Part shown: one piece after another, positions 31,533 through 42,280 of the stretch
Layout of the letters: every line of letters begins with the position of its first letter
Numbering within the stretch: the first letter of the stretch is position 1
Source: Anisus vortex
Taxonomy: Eukaryota > Mollusca > Gastropoda > Planorbidae
NCBI GenBank assembly: GCA_949126835.1
Contig: OX421499.1
Location: 4,232,553-4,296,552, forward strand
DNA length: 64,000 nt
Reading direction: 5' to 3'
The notes under the pieces: generated by a model
Database searches by the model: none
The model's input: the letters and a program-made list of their open reading frames with translations, nothing else
What the model was told of the DNA's origin: nothing
Program-made: the position numbers and the translations under genes

Positions 31533-31797
31533 GGACACGGTGGCCGTGCAGCGACGCGTCCGGCTGGCGTATCGAAAGTCCTAGGTTCGAATCCCTGTTG
31601 GTGGCTATGATTTGTTCTCGGGTCTGGAGGGTGTCTCTGAGTGTAACCAGCTCTGGTGGGTAAGCTTACCTGACTTTAGTTTGGGGTAAAGTAAAGGCGG
31701 CTGTATGACGTGGCCACTCAAACTGGGTGAACGCTGCTTCACCGGCCCTATGGCTCAATCTGATCCGACGCGATTACTTTTCACTTGCATTACTTTA
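31533..31797 (+). mobile_element. tRNA-derived SINE, near full length
   Basis: Head GGGACACGGTGGCCGTGCAG, B-box GGTTCGAATCC, core GTAACCAGCTCTGGTGGGTA, GGGGTAAAGTAAAGGCGGCT, then CTTCACCGGCCCTATGG and a TTACTTT tail. A stretch before GTGGCCACTC is deleted. Confidence 0.92.
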
Positions 31798-32718
31798 CAA
31801 GTTTAGATGTGAAGACACATCCCGTTTATTAAAGACACACAGGAATGACACGCGTATCGATTTTATTATTCTGGTGAATATCAAACAATACGTCCGAAGA
31901 GATACTGTCCCTGGTGGAATGGGCCGGTTGCGGCCACCATCTTGGAACGGACTATTAATTAACACCAAATAAACACACAGACTTGTCTACGATAACGCCC
32001 CGTCGCTTACCGCACACACTACTCTTGCGGCGATTCGACCGGAAAACGGATTGAAGGTTTTATCACCTTTCCTGTAGTACCGGACTTGTAGGCTTCCTGG
32101 AGATCCCTGGCATTCTTTTACCTGTTATGGTCTTTCGTAGTTCTTGGGAGGTCGTGCATTCTCATCACTGAGTAAAGCTAGGGGGTGAGATTTTAAGGAG
32201 CGGATCATAAAAACTGACGAATATGTTCACGTTCCAAATCTGTCAGCGAGATTTTAGTATCAGTTTGTCACCGGCCGTATCGGCTAGGTAGAAAAACTCA
32301 GAAATGGGTTGTTGTTGTTGTGGTGGTTTTTGTAAGCGCTTCAGCTTTTTTTTTTTTTAAATATGTAGGAGAAAATTTGGCAGTGACGTGAAGAAGACGA
32401 TGAAATACTTTTTTTTTTATGTCACATACAGTCCTTTGAAAATAGTATAAAAAAGCGTTGTTTTTTTGCATAGTTAATTCAATACATTTAGGCTTTTGTT
32501 CGAATTATTTCCTTATCGCAGCAGTTTCCTACAATCTTCTATGTTGTTTTTTTTTAAATTTAATGTGACCATTATTAGGTTTGGAGGGGGGGGGGGGTGA
32601 AGATTTAATTTTCTCAAAACCCCAAAATTGGATAAAGAGCATTATGAAAATAAGATCTTCGTAATATAGATTCTAATAGTGTTGTATGAAACAATTATTA
32701 TCTCGCATCAGAAACGGA
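31798..32718. other. Unassigned DNA
   Basis: 31830-32300 is non-repetitive by eye with balanced composition. 32340-32620 has T and G homopolymers. No gene recognised. Confidence 0.4.
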
Positions 32719-32972
32719 GGGACACGGTGGACAGGCGACAGCGCGTTCGGCGGGCATACTGAAGGTCCTGGCTTCAAATCCCGGTGAAGGCTAGGATTCG
32801 TTCTCGTGTCTGGAGGGTATCCCTGGGTCTACCCAGCTCTGATGGGTAGGCCTACCTGGCGTTAGTTTTGATAAATTAAAGGCGGCTGGGCATTGTGCTG
32901 GCCAGTGAAACTGGGTGAACGCTGCTCCAACGGCCCTATGGATCAATTGGATCCGACGGGATACTTTACTAT
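32719..32972 (+). mobile_element. tRNA-derived SINE with GGCCTA insertion
   Basis: Complete from GGGACACGGTGGACAGGCG to GATCCGACGGGATACTTTAC. Consensus GATGGGTACCTG reads GATGGGTAGGCCTACCTG here (palindrome at 32847-32854), an exact 6-bp gain. The CACATCCCC..GCCGTGGCC stretch is deleted. Confidence 0.93.
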
Positions 32973-32999
32973 AGTTATGTGGGTAGTTATAATATTATA

Positions 33000-33165
33000 A
33001 AATAGGTAGGTAGGTAGGTATAAGCTTATACCGGTAGATAGTTAAGCATTCAGACTTAAAGACGGAATGATTGAATTAATGATTGACTGATTTACTGACT
33101 GACTTACTGACTGACTTTCTGACTGACTTACTGACTGACTTACTGATTTAATGTTTAAAATTACT
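33000..33165. repeat. (GGTA)n and (CTGA)n microsatellites
   Basis: TAGGTAGGTAGG at 33005-33020 and ACTGACTGACTTA words at 33078-33145. Confidence 0.85.
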
Positions 33166-33834
33166 TTCTTCCATTTTTTTCACGGTATCTTTCTAGCTGC
33201 TATCATCATATAATATTCTTTCGTTTTTTTTGTTTATTTAACCGAACAAAACCTAAGCCCTTAAACAATCACCAACCACATCAGCCACACCGAAACACTG
33301 AGTACATTGTGGTGTCTACAGAGCTGCTCACTATCCCTCACCTTTCCCTACCTATCTCCCATTTACACATCCTAGATGTCTCTATAATATGTTACACAGG
33401 TAGTCTAGTGTACGCGTTAACCTATAAATGGGTTTTCCCGATTACAGACCCCCCCCCACACACACACATACACACACCGTTTTTTATTTATTTACCGCAT
33501 TAAATTTCGCTGCTGCGATAAACGAATAATTAATTTTCCCGATTCTATTTTTAAAGTAAGCGAATTGAATTTCTAGCGTATTAACATTGTGAAATTCCAC
33601 GTGTATAAAAGTATATTATGGAAAGTTTCTGAATGGAAGGGGGGGGGGAGGAGGGCAGGGGGAGGGAGTAGGGGGGGGTGTTGTGTTGGCATTTTAATAG
33701 TTTGTGTAGTTTTTTTGTTTTTTTTTCACGACGTATTCGGGAGTAGCAGAACGCCGTATTAATAATTAACGTACAAGGTTTGAATTTAAAAAACGGCTAC
33801 TTCGTGTTTTCGTGGTACCATATTTTAAAGTAAT
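33166..33834. other. Unassigned AT-rich DNA
   Basis: Contains a C/CA tract at 33448-33475 and G-runs at 33640-33680. Nothing recognised. Confidence 0.45.
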
Positions 33835-33974
33835 TGCAGGTACCCATCAGAGGTGGATAGACTCAGGAACACCCTCCAGTCCCAGGAACAAATCCTAGCC
33901 TTCACCGGGATTTGAACCCAGAACCTTATGTACGCCAGTCGAACGCGCTGACCCGCTCGGCCACCGCGACCCCA
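33835..33974 (-). mobile_element. SINE 5' half
   Basis: Reverse SINE from the core (GCAGGTACCCATCAGAGG) to the head (CGAACGCGCTGACCCGCTCG, GCCACCGCGACCCC). The 3' half is missing. Confidence 0.88.
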
Positions 33975-34058
33975 TTTACATCTCTCTCTAAATGTCGTTG
34001 TTTTACCCTCCCCCCCCCTCCCTCTATCTTTCTGATTTCCTTTCATTTTCTTTGCCTC

Positions 34059-34173
<115 letters not shown>

Positions 34174-34249
34174 ATAAATATGCATACATACGCTTTAGAA
34201 TCACAGGGACTGGTAGCCTACTGAAGAAAACATATACACACGTTGTTTG

Positions 34250-34405
34250 GTCTTCTTCTTATCGAATACATTACAGACGTTCCTTTTATTATTAAGAATA
34301 TTGCGTTTTACGCTCTTCTGTGGTTTGAGTCTAAGACCTGCATATCTATTAGTGTTTTATATGATGTTAAGTTATTGGTCTTCCTCACTGATCTATACAA
34401 AGAAT
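34250..34405 (-). mobile_element. LINE A 3' end, diverged
   Basis: Reverse copy: AATACATTACAGACGTTCCT, TATTGCGTTTTACGCTCTTC, then ATATGATGTTAAGTTA, matching the coding end and UTR of LINE A. Confidence 0.75.
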
Positions 34406-34889
34406 GGATTAGGCTCGGAAGAGACTTCCTTGAAGAAATTTCCGCCATTTTGTTGATACTGTCACTGATCAATATATATATAATTACTGTGAGTTTGTTT
34501 ATTTTTTTAGATGTTTGTTTCTGCTCTATAGTCTCCTAAGCCGTTTGACTAATCGGGTTAAAGGTTAAATGTATAAATTGGAAACGTCCTCCAAAATAAA
34601 TTTTTATTTTATCAACAGTATTCGTTAATTTATTTTTTAAAATAAACTTAGACCTATTACTAATCACCGTATGTTAAGGTTATAAAAAGTGCGCCGTTTC
34701 CAAATGATGTCCCTTTGAAATGCTTTCAAATTTAGTTTGTTTCGAAACCGGATATTCCCGTACTGCGAAATAGTGCTGTCTACTTTTTTATTATTAACTT
34801 TTTTTACAGTTTGGTATTTGTTTTCTTTTTCTTTCCTTTTGATAGTATTATTGTTAGTTTTATATTATTAATAAGGTGCCTCTCCAACT

Positions 34890-35130
34890 ATTTCTGTGCT
34901 GAGCAAGGTTCTCCGGTATAAATGCGGCAGAGGGCAAACTTCGCCTTATGGCGGAGGCTAAACGAGCAGCGAAGAAAAGTAGGCTGCCCTTAACAATCTC
35001 CAACGGTCCAGCTTTCAAGTGCCAGAGATGCGATAGAGCCTGTCTCTCAATTTTGCAGGGCTGGCCAAATCACAGACGCGCAAATCTAATTGTCTTTCAA
35101 GACTATGGAGCCAATGATGATTATTAATAA
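34890..35130 (+). mobile_element. LINE D 3' end with zinc-finger-type C-terminus
   Basis: An open stretch reads EAKRAAKKSRLPLTISNGP, then FKCQRCDRACLS, ending before NHRR and a stop at 35128. CxxC followed by a histidine-containing tail is typical of the C-terminal finger of many mollusc LINE polyproteins. The usual IGLxSH is degenerate. The terminal GTCTTTCAAGACTATGGAGC with CAATGATGATTA is the tail. A related copy lies at 61 kb. Confidence 0.7.
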
Positions 35131-35383
35131 GAAGTCAGAAGCTTGACAGCAACAATTCATATGCATATTGTGTAAAATGGCAGCAACATAGAGTCCGTTC
35201 CGATCTATTTATAGATCAGTGGCGCAATAAGTTTAAAACACAATTTTGTTTATATCGATAAGTGCGGTAGAAATTTTTAGATTTCCCTGTCTTCTATAGA
35301 TCAGTGCATTTCTTCACTTTGTTCAAACCAATTTATTAAGAAGGCGCAATCCATTCTTTTTATAGATCAGTGGTCTTCCTGGT

Positions 35384-35432
35384 TTGTTCTGGCAAACCCA
35401 TTCCATGCCCGGACGGTCGTTTAGAGCGCTTC
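35384..35432 (-). mobile_element. LINE A coding fragment
   Basis: CCTGGTTTGTTCTGGCAAAC and CCATTCCATGCCCGGACGG are the reverse of the LINE A segment encoding WNGLPEQT. The word TATAGATCAGTG occurs three times between 35210 and 35370 just upstream. Confidence 0.7.
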
Positions 35433-35514
35433 CTCTTGAGATGATCCGCTCACGTTGGGTGCGGGAGGGGGGGCGCCCAACAGCGCCCCTTTGACCTCGT
35501 GCATGAACCCGTTT

Positions 35515-35738
35515 ATTTATGTAATGTGTACGGTGTTTATGTAATGTGTACGGTATTTATGTAATGTGTACGGTATTTATGTAATGTGTACGGTATTTAT
35601 GTAATGTGTACGGTATTTATGTAATGTGTACGGTATTTATGTAATGTGTACGGTGTTTATGTAATGTGTACGGTGTTTATGTAATGTGTACGGTGTTTAT
35701 GTAATGTGTACGGTGTTTATGTAATGTGTACGGTGTTT
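35515..35738. repeat. 20-bp tandem array, 11 units
   Basis: Unit TTTATGTAATGTGTACGGTG or ..GGTA. Units with GGTA form one internal block and those with GGTG form both edges, so the variants are ordered and not mixed. Confidence 0.95.
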
Positions 35739-35811
35739 TTGTTTTCCGCTTCTTCTGTTTAGTTCTAACGCAAACTATGGCTCTGATAGCTAACCCTTAT
35801 ATTCGCCCACT

Positions 35812-35814
<3 letters not shown>

Positions 35815-35862
<48 letters not shown>

Positions 35863-36060
35863 CCCCTCTACTTATAATTTTCTCGCTCCTTCTCTCGTTC
35901 TCTCTTTCTTTTTTTAACGGGTAGCACATTTACTCTCAATTGATTTTACTCTTTCAATTCGTTATCGCTCTCTTTCTCTCTATCTTCCATTCTGAGACAA
36001 AAAAAAGTCTTTTAAAAAAAGCTTAAAAGACCTTTCTCTTTGGCTAGTGGCCTGTGTGCC
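35815..36060. repeat. (CT)n and pyrimidine-rich DNA
   Basis: (CT)n at 35818-35857, then irregular CTTT-rich sequence. Confidence 0.85.
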
Positions 36061-36086
36061 TTACATACCAGTACAACTGGCACTGC

Positions 36087-36165
36087 AATTTATTCCAAGA
36101 GCGCACTGAGCGTGCTAAATTTAATACGACGGATACAAGCGCTATATAAATAATAATAGTAATTA
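36087..36165 (+). mobile_element. LINE C tail fragment
   Basis: CCAAGAGCGCACTGAGCGTG and ACAAGCGCTATATAAATAAT match the LINE C 3' UTR at 15.4 kb, here ending in (AATA/AAT)n. Confidence 0.75.
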
Positions 36166-36179
36166 TTTTTTCGCTCCCT

Positions 36180-36713
36180 AAATCTTTCTCACTCATTCTC
36201 TCTCTCTGTCTCTTTCTTGACTTTTTAATGAATAGCATTCTCAATCTCAAGTGCTCTTTCATTCGTTCTTTCTCTCTTTCTTACTATCTTCCATTATTTT
36301 TCTCGTTCCCTCTCTCTCTCTCTCTTTCTAGCTCTCTTTTACACACTCCCCCTCTCACTCTCTCACTGTCAATATCTATCTGTATATCTGTCACTCTCTC
36401 TCAATTTCTCGATTCCCTAATTCAGATACTCTCTTTCGCTCTCTCTCTCTCTACCTCTCTCTTGTGTCTTTCGTATCTTCCATGCTATTTCTCGCTTCCC
36501 CAATCTCTCTGTCGCTAGCTCCCTCTTGCTGTCTCGCACACTCTCTCGCCTCCTTTCATTCGTCTTTACGTCTCTCTTTTTCTTTCTCTCCAATAGTCAG
36601 TCATAACTTGGATGTTTTTTTCTCTATAGTTGTATCTCTCATCTATTCTATCTATCTAATTCCCCATTCTTCCTTATTTGATAAATATTTTTTATGTATT
36701 GATACAGCTGTAT

Positions 36714-36777
<64 letters not shown>

Positions 36778-37126
36778 ATGCCTTTCTCGTATACAAAGAG
36801 TCATGTTTAAAGCTCTCAACACATCTCGCTTCTCGCGTTCATTAAAAAAAATATATTATAAACCTCCTACTCCTTTTCCCGTCACGGCTCAAGCTTCGGA
36901 GTGTAAACCGGTCACGCTTGAGTGGATATTCAGAGCATAACGGTTTTTATACGAGAATGTAATCGCTAGTTTTTCAGGACACGCCCTCTAGCCCCTCCCC
37001 CCCCCCTTTATACCCCGGCTGCCATAACCTACTGTTGCTTTTATACCTAGATCTACACTTTTCACGACCGCTTCTGGCATAATAGGCTATCTACCGTGTG
37101 TTCTATCTTCTAGAAAACTAACATTA
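36180..37126. other. Pyrimidine-rich stretch, then unassigned DNA
   Basis: CT-rich to about 36780, with a (CT)n of about 28 repeats at 36718-36775. 36790-37120 is unique by eye with no recognised feature. Confidence 0.6.
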
Positions 37127-37485
37127 GATAGATTGGATATATTGGATATATTGGATATATTGGATATATTGGATAGATTGGATAGATTGGATAGATTGGA
37201 TAGATTGGATGGATTGGATGGATTGGATGGATTGGATGGATTGGATGGATTGGATGGATTGGATGGATTGGATGGATTCGATAGATTCGATAGATTCGAT
37301 AGATTCGATAGATTCGATAGATTCGATAGATTCGAAAGATTCGATAGATTCGATAGATTCGATAGATTCGATAGATTCGATAGATTCGATAGATTCGATA
37401 GATTCGATAGATTCGATAGATTCGATAGATTCGATAGATTCGATAGATTCGACAGATTAGACAGATTAGACAGATTAGATAAATA
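37127..37485. repeat. 9-bp mosaic array in ordered blocks
   Basis: About 39 units of TTGGATATA and derivatives in strict order: TTGGATATA (about 4), TTGGATAGA (4), TTGGATGGA (8), TTCGATAGA (about 19, one TTCGAAAGA), TTAGACAGA (3). Since 9 is a multiple of three, a tripeptide frame (LDG, FDR) stays open, without further gene features. Confidence 0.96.
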
Positions 37486-37499
37486 GATCAGATTTGATA

Positions 37500-37740
37500 A
37501 ATGTCATCGATTCTCTCTCTCTTTCTCTCTCTCTCTCTCTGTATCTCTTTATCTCTCTATATATATATAACTCTCTCTCTCTCTCTCTCTGTCTCTATCT
37601 CCTTTTCCTCTTAAAGTCTGATTTCTGAAAACAAAATACAAAAACAAAACTACTTTTCCTCTGAACATATTTTCCCCTTTCGTCTTCTGTCCCTCTTTCT
37701 CTCTTTCTCTCTCTTACTCTCTCCCTCTCCCATTAATCCT
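37500..37740. repeat. CT-rich low-complexity region
   Basis: CTCT tracts around 37512-37590 with a short (AT)n, and 37690-37730. Confidence 0.8.
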
Positions 37741-38289
37741 GCTTAAGATTGAAGAGGAACATCTGCTCCTAAAAGGCTGGAACACGATCTGACCTGTAGC
37801 AGATGTAAGTCTGTGGCGTTGGGTGCAAAACGTGTTTTGCTCGCGACCAAAAAAAGTGGCGTATGGAGGGTGCTGGGTGAAAACAACAACAACACACACG
37901 CACACAGCGAATTGCAGAGGGGAGAGGGGCTGAGCTGAGCAGGGTGCGAGATGTGGGGGAGGGAGTACTTAGGGTGTCGAATTCCTACCACCGCCACTAC
38001 CAGCCTCACACCAGGGCCACACGTTAAAGAATGTATTTGTATTTTGATTCTGTCAAGTACATTTTCCCTCAATCTATTATATATATATATATATTATATA
38101 GAGACTATATATATATATATGTTGATATTGAAGTTTGAATAGTGTTGTAACGGTTGGAGGGGAGAATATAAAAAAACAACAACAAAGAATGGTTTAGTTC
38201 ACTCGTACAATAACACGTGACTCTAATGGGCTTTGAGAGTGACGAACTAATTGATTCCAGAACTGACGAAGATTGCAAAATAAATGTTC
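37741..38289. other. Unassigned DNA
   Basis: 37745-38030 is balanced in composition (AACACGATCTGACCTGTAGC). (AT)n near 38078-38120. No gene recognised. Confidence 0.4.
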
Positions 38290-38985
38290 TTATAGTTTAA
38301 TGGGCGTGGCTCTAATTCAATGGGCGTGGTTCTAATTAAATGGGCGTGGTTCCAATGCAATGGGCGTGGTTCCAATTAAATTGGCGTGGTTCTAATTCAA
38401 TAGGTTAGGTTTTAGCTTAATGCGCATGTTTATAAATCAATAGGCGTGGTTCTTGTTCAACGGGAGTGGTTCTAAGCCTATAGGCGTGGCTCTAGACTAA
38501 ATAGGCGTGGTACACGTTAAATGACCATAGTTCAAGTTAAACAGGTGTGGTTCTAGCTCAATGGGCGTGGTACAAGCTTAACAAGCGCGGTTCTAGCTCA
38601 ATGGGCGTGGTACAAGTTTAACATGCGCGGTTCTAGCTCAATGGGCGTGGTACAAGTTTAACTAGCGCGGTTCTAGCTCAATGGGCGTGGTACAAGATTA
38701 ACAAGCGCGGTTCTAGCTCAATGGGCGTGGTACAAGTTTAACAAGCGCGGTTCTAGCTCAATGGGCGTGGTACAAGTTTAACATGCGCGGTTCTAGCTCA
38801 ATGGGCGTGGTACAAGTTTAACTAGCGCGGTTCTAGCTCAATGGGCGTGGTACAAGATTAACAAGCGCGGTTCTAGCTCAATGGGCGTGGTACAAGTTTA
38901 ACAAGCGCGGTTCGAGTACAATGGCCGTGGTACAAGATTAACAAGCGCGGTTTTAGCTCTCAATGTGCGTGGTTGTAGTTCAATT
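38290..38985. repeat. Hierarchical satellite, 20/40/160 bp
   Basis: Left part: diverged 20-bp units such as ATGGGCGTGGTTCTAATTAA. From about 38533 two unit types pair into 40-bp dimers (ATGGGCGTGGTACAAGTTTA with ACAAGCGCGGTTCTAGCTCA). Four dimers with distinct markers (ACATGCG, ACTAGCG, AGATTAACAAGCG, GTTTAACAAGCG) form a 160-bp unit. 38601-38752 and 38761-38912 appear identical. GGGCGTGG recurs more than a dozen times. Confidence 0.96.
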
Positions 38986-39247
38986 GATGTGATTATAGAT
39001 AAACATCAATGCCCCTTTCTTATAATAAATGAATATTACTGTGGATTGATATGTAGTTAATGTAGACTACTACGTTTTAGAGCCACCATTTCTTTCTATA
39101 TACAACTATATGGTGAACATCCTTTTATAAATCTTGCCCATGCCTATTGTATTACCAAACAGGGACTTAAGAATCTATTTTTAAATACCATATTGATATA
39201 CAAAAATTCAGAATAAACTAGTGAAAGAGGGACACAGCAGTCTACAT

Positions 39248-39429
39248 CAGGGGTCGGCAAACTTTTGATATTAGTGTGCCAACGTAGGATTTCTAATCAA
39301 TTCAGCGTGCCAATAGCCTTAAAGTTATCGTGCTCTTTTCTTGTAGAAGAGACTTCAATATCCCGCGTTCCATTGAAAATCGCCCTGTGTGCCAAGTTTG
39401 GCACGCTTGCCAAAGGTTGCCGACTTATG
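39248..39429. mobile_element. hAT MITE
   Basis: 182 bp from CAGGGGTCGGCAAACTTTTG to CCAAAGGTTGCCGACTTATG. Flanks GTCTACAT and GTCTACAA agree at 7 of 8. Interior GTGTGCCAACGTAGGATTTC and GTGCCAAGTTTGGCACGC. Confidence 0.93.
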
Positions 39430-39463
39430 GTCTACAATAAAAAAAAATTTATATTTTAGTCTA

Positions 39464-39723
39464 TAATAAGAAAATGAAAACATTAGGCTTCGTTGAAAAT
39501 AACTTTTATAAAATGTAATAAGAGCATAGAACTAAAATTCTTTATCGGTTAGCTACATCTATAGATGATGCATCGTCTGCATGGGACCCATAAACTAAAA
39601 AAAACACATTAGGAAATGAGAACAAAATTCAGAAAAGAGCTGCAAGATTCATTACTAGCTAATATTCACAACTGATAAGAGTAACGCCAATAGTTAAAGC
39701 CACTAAGCCTAGAAACACTAGAG
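39464..39723 (+). mobile_element. LINE A, upstream part (interrupted by hAT)
   Basis: A decayed RT-thumb-region frame reads KTLGFVENN, then ASSAWDP, then KIQKRAARFITS, as in many non-LTR RTs near the C-terminus. It stops at the hAT left end, and the frame is taken up again after the hAT at 41889. Across the join the reading LETLEDRRAK is restored, a conserved position in such proteins. Confidence 0.8.
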
Positions 39724-40063
39724 CAGGAGTAGGCAACCTAAGGCGCACGTGCCAGATTTGGTACGCAGAACGATTTTCAGTTGCACGCGAGAGACCTCCA
39801 AGAATTTTTTTTTAATGCAAGTCGAAACAACGTAAGTCAGCATAATTAATTGTTGCTGCGTGGCGAAGTACATGGGGATCAATCTGGACATCGACTGTTT
39901 TTCAGGAATGTTTTATGCAAACCTCTAATCATTGGACTTGCGATCTGTGATTGAATCTATTGTTAAGATAGTCAATCGTATAGTTTCTCAAGTCTCTTCT
40001 AGAGGAAAGTTATACGGAATAAAGAACTTGTTTTGGATAGATTCGTTTCTTGTCTGGAAGCTA

Positions 40064-40144
40064 TTAACCCTTCCCGTACCGACCTACTTCTATCTATGCT
40101 GCCTTCAGTTCCGCTATATAAGCGCCCGGGACTGTAAGGGTTAA
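40064..40144. mobile_element. piggyBac-like TTAA MITE
   Basis: 73 bp between TTAA duplications (40064-40067 and 40141-40144). Ends CCCTTCCCGTACCGACC and AGTCCCGGGCGC..AAGGG (inverse of CCCTTACAGTCCCGGG), an imperfect inverted repeat. Taking it out with one TTAA rejoins the hAT transposase frame, so it inserted into an already present hAT. Same family at 47.6 and 56.5 kb. Confidence 0.88.
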
Positions 40145-40196
40145 GGTGTATCTTGATGAAAAAAAATTTCCGGTGTTGAATGAGAAGAACTGACTG

Positions 40197-40532
40197 TTGA
40201 AGCCGATGTATCTGAATGACATTGCGACACATTTCAGTGAGTTTACTTGCATTTACAAGGCAATTGAAATTTTGGATCACTGGAATGGATTTGCATTGAA
40301 ACTCGACATATCTTGCCGTGAAATCAATGTCAAAGCATTTAACTATTTCCCTAATTTAAGTCAAATTAAGATAGATGATCGTTTTCAGAAGTACATTCAA
40401 GCACACAATGCGGAGTTTTCTAAACAAAGGCTAGACTTTCAAATTTATGGACTCGTGTTACCAAACCACATCAAACCTTACAGGCTTGATCTTACTACAA
40501 ACTACTTAGATCTTGATCTTTGTATTTTATAG
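40197..40532 (+). pseudogene. hAT transposase C-terminal fragment
   Basis: A 111-codon open stretch within the hAT relic. It contains the conserved YLNDIATHFSEF and NYFPNLSQI positions of the ZBED5/GTF2IRD2-like hAT region just before the dimerisation domain, then KRLDFQIYGL-like residues. A stop (TGA at 40190) and the upstream MITE separate it from earlier transposase pieces. Not functional. Confidence 0.7.
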
Positions 40533-41888
40533 TGGAGGAATATTATTTTTTTATTTCAATTTAAACATCCGAAAAATGGGCATCGAAATGTGAGATTTGC
40601 GAGAAAATCTGAAAGGAAGCCGCTTAGGAAACTCATCTGTTGTCAACTGCATGACATTCGCTCTACTTTCAGCTTTTGGTTAAATTTACACAAGTGAACA
40701 TATTTTATCGCAGATGAAAGTTGTTTTAAGCATAACAAGAAGTCACTTAAACTTGACCAGTCAGAAGTGACTAAATATTTATTTGACATTGAAAAATTAG
40801 CAAAGAGCATTAAAGGCGAATATGCTCATTAATTGATACATGCCTATTACATTCAAAAGAGTTTGTATGATCATCTCTCTTAATTAAGCTTACATATAAT
40901 TATTTCTGAAACAAATTTTCTTGTTTTATTATTGTAATTAACACGACAAGCTTATATACTAGCGTTATACTCTGTCATTGTTGTGAATATAAATGTTTAA
41001 AAAAATTCACTCCTTAAATCGACTTTATTAAAGCAGAAAATAATTATTTACAAGGTAAATTAATTTTATTAATCTAATTCCATGTTTTAAAAAGAGCACA
41101 ATGCTGAAATTGTATAACTAAATAATAAATTATAATTAACACTAGTTATATTTAAAAAAATTAACTCGTTATGGCATTGCTAGCACCAAATTTTGAGAAT
41201 TTAATTAAAGGGAGACAATTAACCCATTTTCTTTGTGTTAATATTTATAATATGATTCTTTGTTGTTTCCTTTAAAAAAAAATATGGCTTACAATGCATA
41301 ACTTTAAAATGGTCAAACAATTAGAGATAGTTGAAAATTATATACATTTTATATGACTAAAGAATTTATATGTACATTTTTTAACATTACATTAACTACC
41401 CAGTTTGTATGATTACTAAGTATCTATTCCGCTTAACACTAGTTTAGTTTCAGATCTTATTAGTCATCATTTAGGATTAAATAATATATTATCGTAAATC
41501 TTAATTATTCTGAGATCAAACTATAAAACAAATTTAAAGCCATTACTAGTAGAATGTCTTAGCAACTATATTCAAATGTTGATATATTAAGCAATAATGT
41601 GTAAGTTGATAATTGAAATTGTGTATTAGCTATGGATTCGAAAAAAAAAAGATGATAATAACAACATGTTAATTTGTTTTAAGATATAAAACGCTTCAAT
41701 GATTTTCTCTATAACGCCCCTTTTCTTTTGTTCTTGGTCTTGCTACGGCACTAATATAAATTGTCTTATAAAAATAATAAGCTTACAGTTGAGCTGTTTG
41801 ACTTTCACGCTGTTGGCACGATGAATGATTTAGAAATCTTAGTTCGGCACACTATATAAACAAAAGGTTGCCGATCCATGTAATAGAG

Positions 41889-42214
41889 GACAGAAGGGCA
41901 AAGAGTAAAGTAGTAATAATACACAAGGCATTAAACTGTAATTTAGAAATGCAACACAATAAGAATATGTTACAATGTTCAGATATAAAAAGGGCATAAG
42001 CACTTTCCTTATCCCTTATGCGAGAACAAATGCATATAAGCTATAAGTAGGCCTACTCCTTCTTCCCGAATGGCATCGGGGCACTTGAGCAAACCAAGAA
42101 AAACCAGTAACTTAACATCATTTAAAACACTAATCAAAATACAAGACAACGGATGAGCGTAGGGCGCAATAATCTTCTTTATAGAGGGTGCGTCTGTAAT
42201 ATATAAGAAAAGAA
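41889..42214 (+). mobile_element. LINE A, downstream part and 3' end
   Basis: Continuation of the interrupted LINE A: EDRRAKSKVVIIHKALN, later ARTNAYK and YSFFPNGIGALEQTKK with frameshifts, then GCGTAGGGCGCAATAATCTT and the GTCTGTAATATATAAGAAAA tail. TAGGCCTA at 42048-42055 splits the otherwise conserved AAGTACTCCTTCTTCCCG. Confidence 0.83.
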
Positions 42215-42280
42215 TTGTAAGATTGGCTCTCCAGTATCATTATATACTTGAGAACAAGTAACAAGCTGAACTCCCTGGCG

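Larger units (their letters stand above)
39724..41880 (+). mobile_element. hAT transposon relic, Buster-like
   Basis: 2157 bp from CAGGAGTAGGCAACCTAAGG to AAAAGGTTGCCGATCCATG. Flanks CACTAGAG and TAATAGAG agree at 6 of 8, with TA in the middle. Inside, decayed transposase pieces: VIESIVKIVNRIVSQ (about 39940), EAIKVYLDEKKFPVLNEK across a small insertion, then YLNDIATHFSEF and FNYFPNLSQIKIDDRFQKY (40200-40500). They match hAT transposases of the ZBED5/GTF2IRD2 kind. The N-terminal half and catalytic core are not recognisable. 40535-41880 is AT-rich and non-coding. Confidence 0.8.

Noticed and set aside
37133..37486. Frame encoding LDG/FDR tripeptide repeats
   Set aside because: Direct product of a 9-bp simple array with no other protein features.
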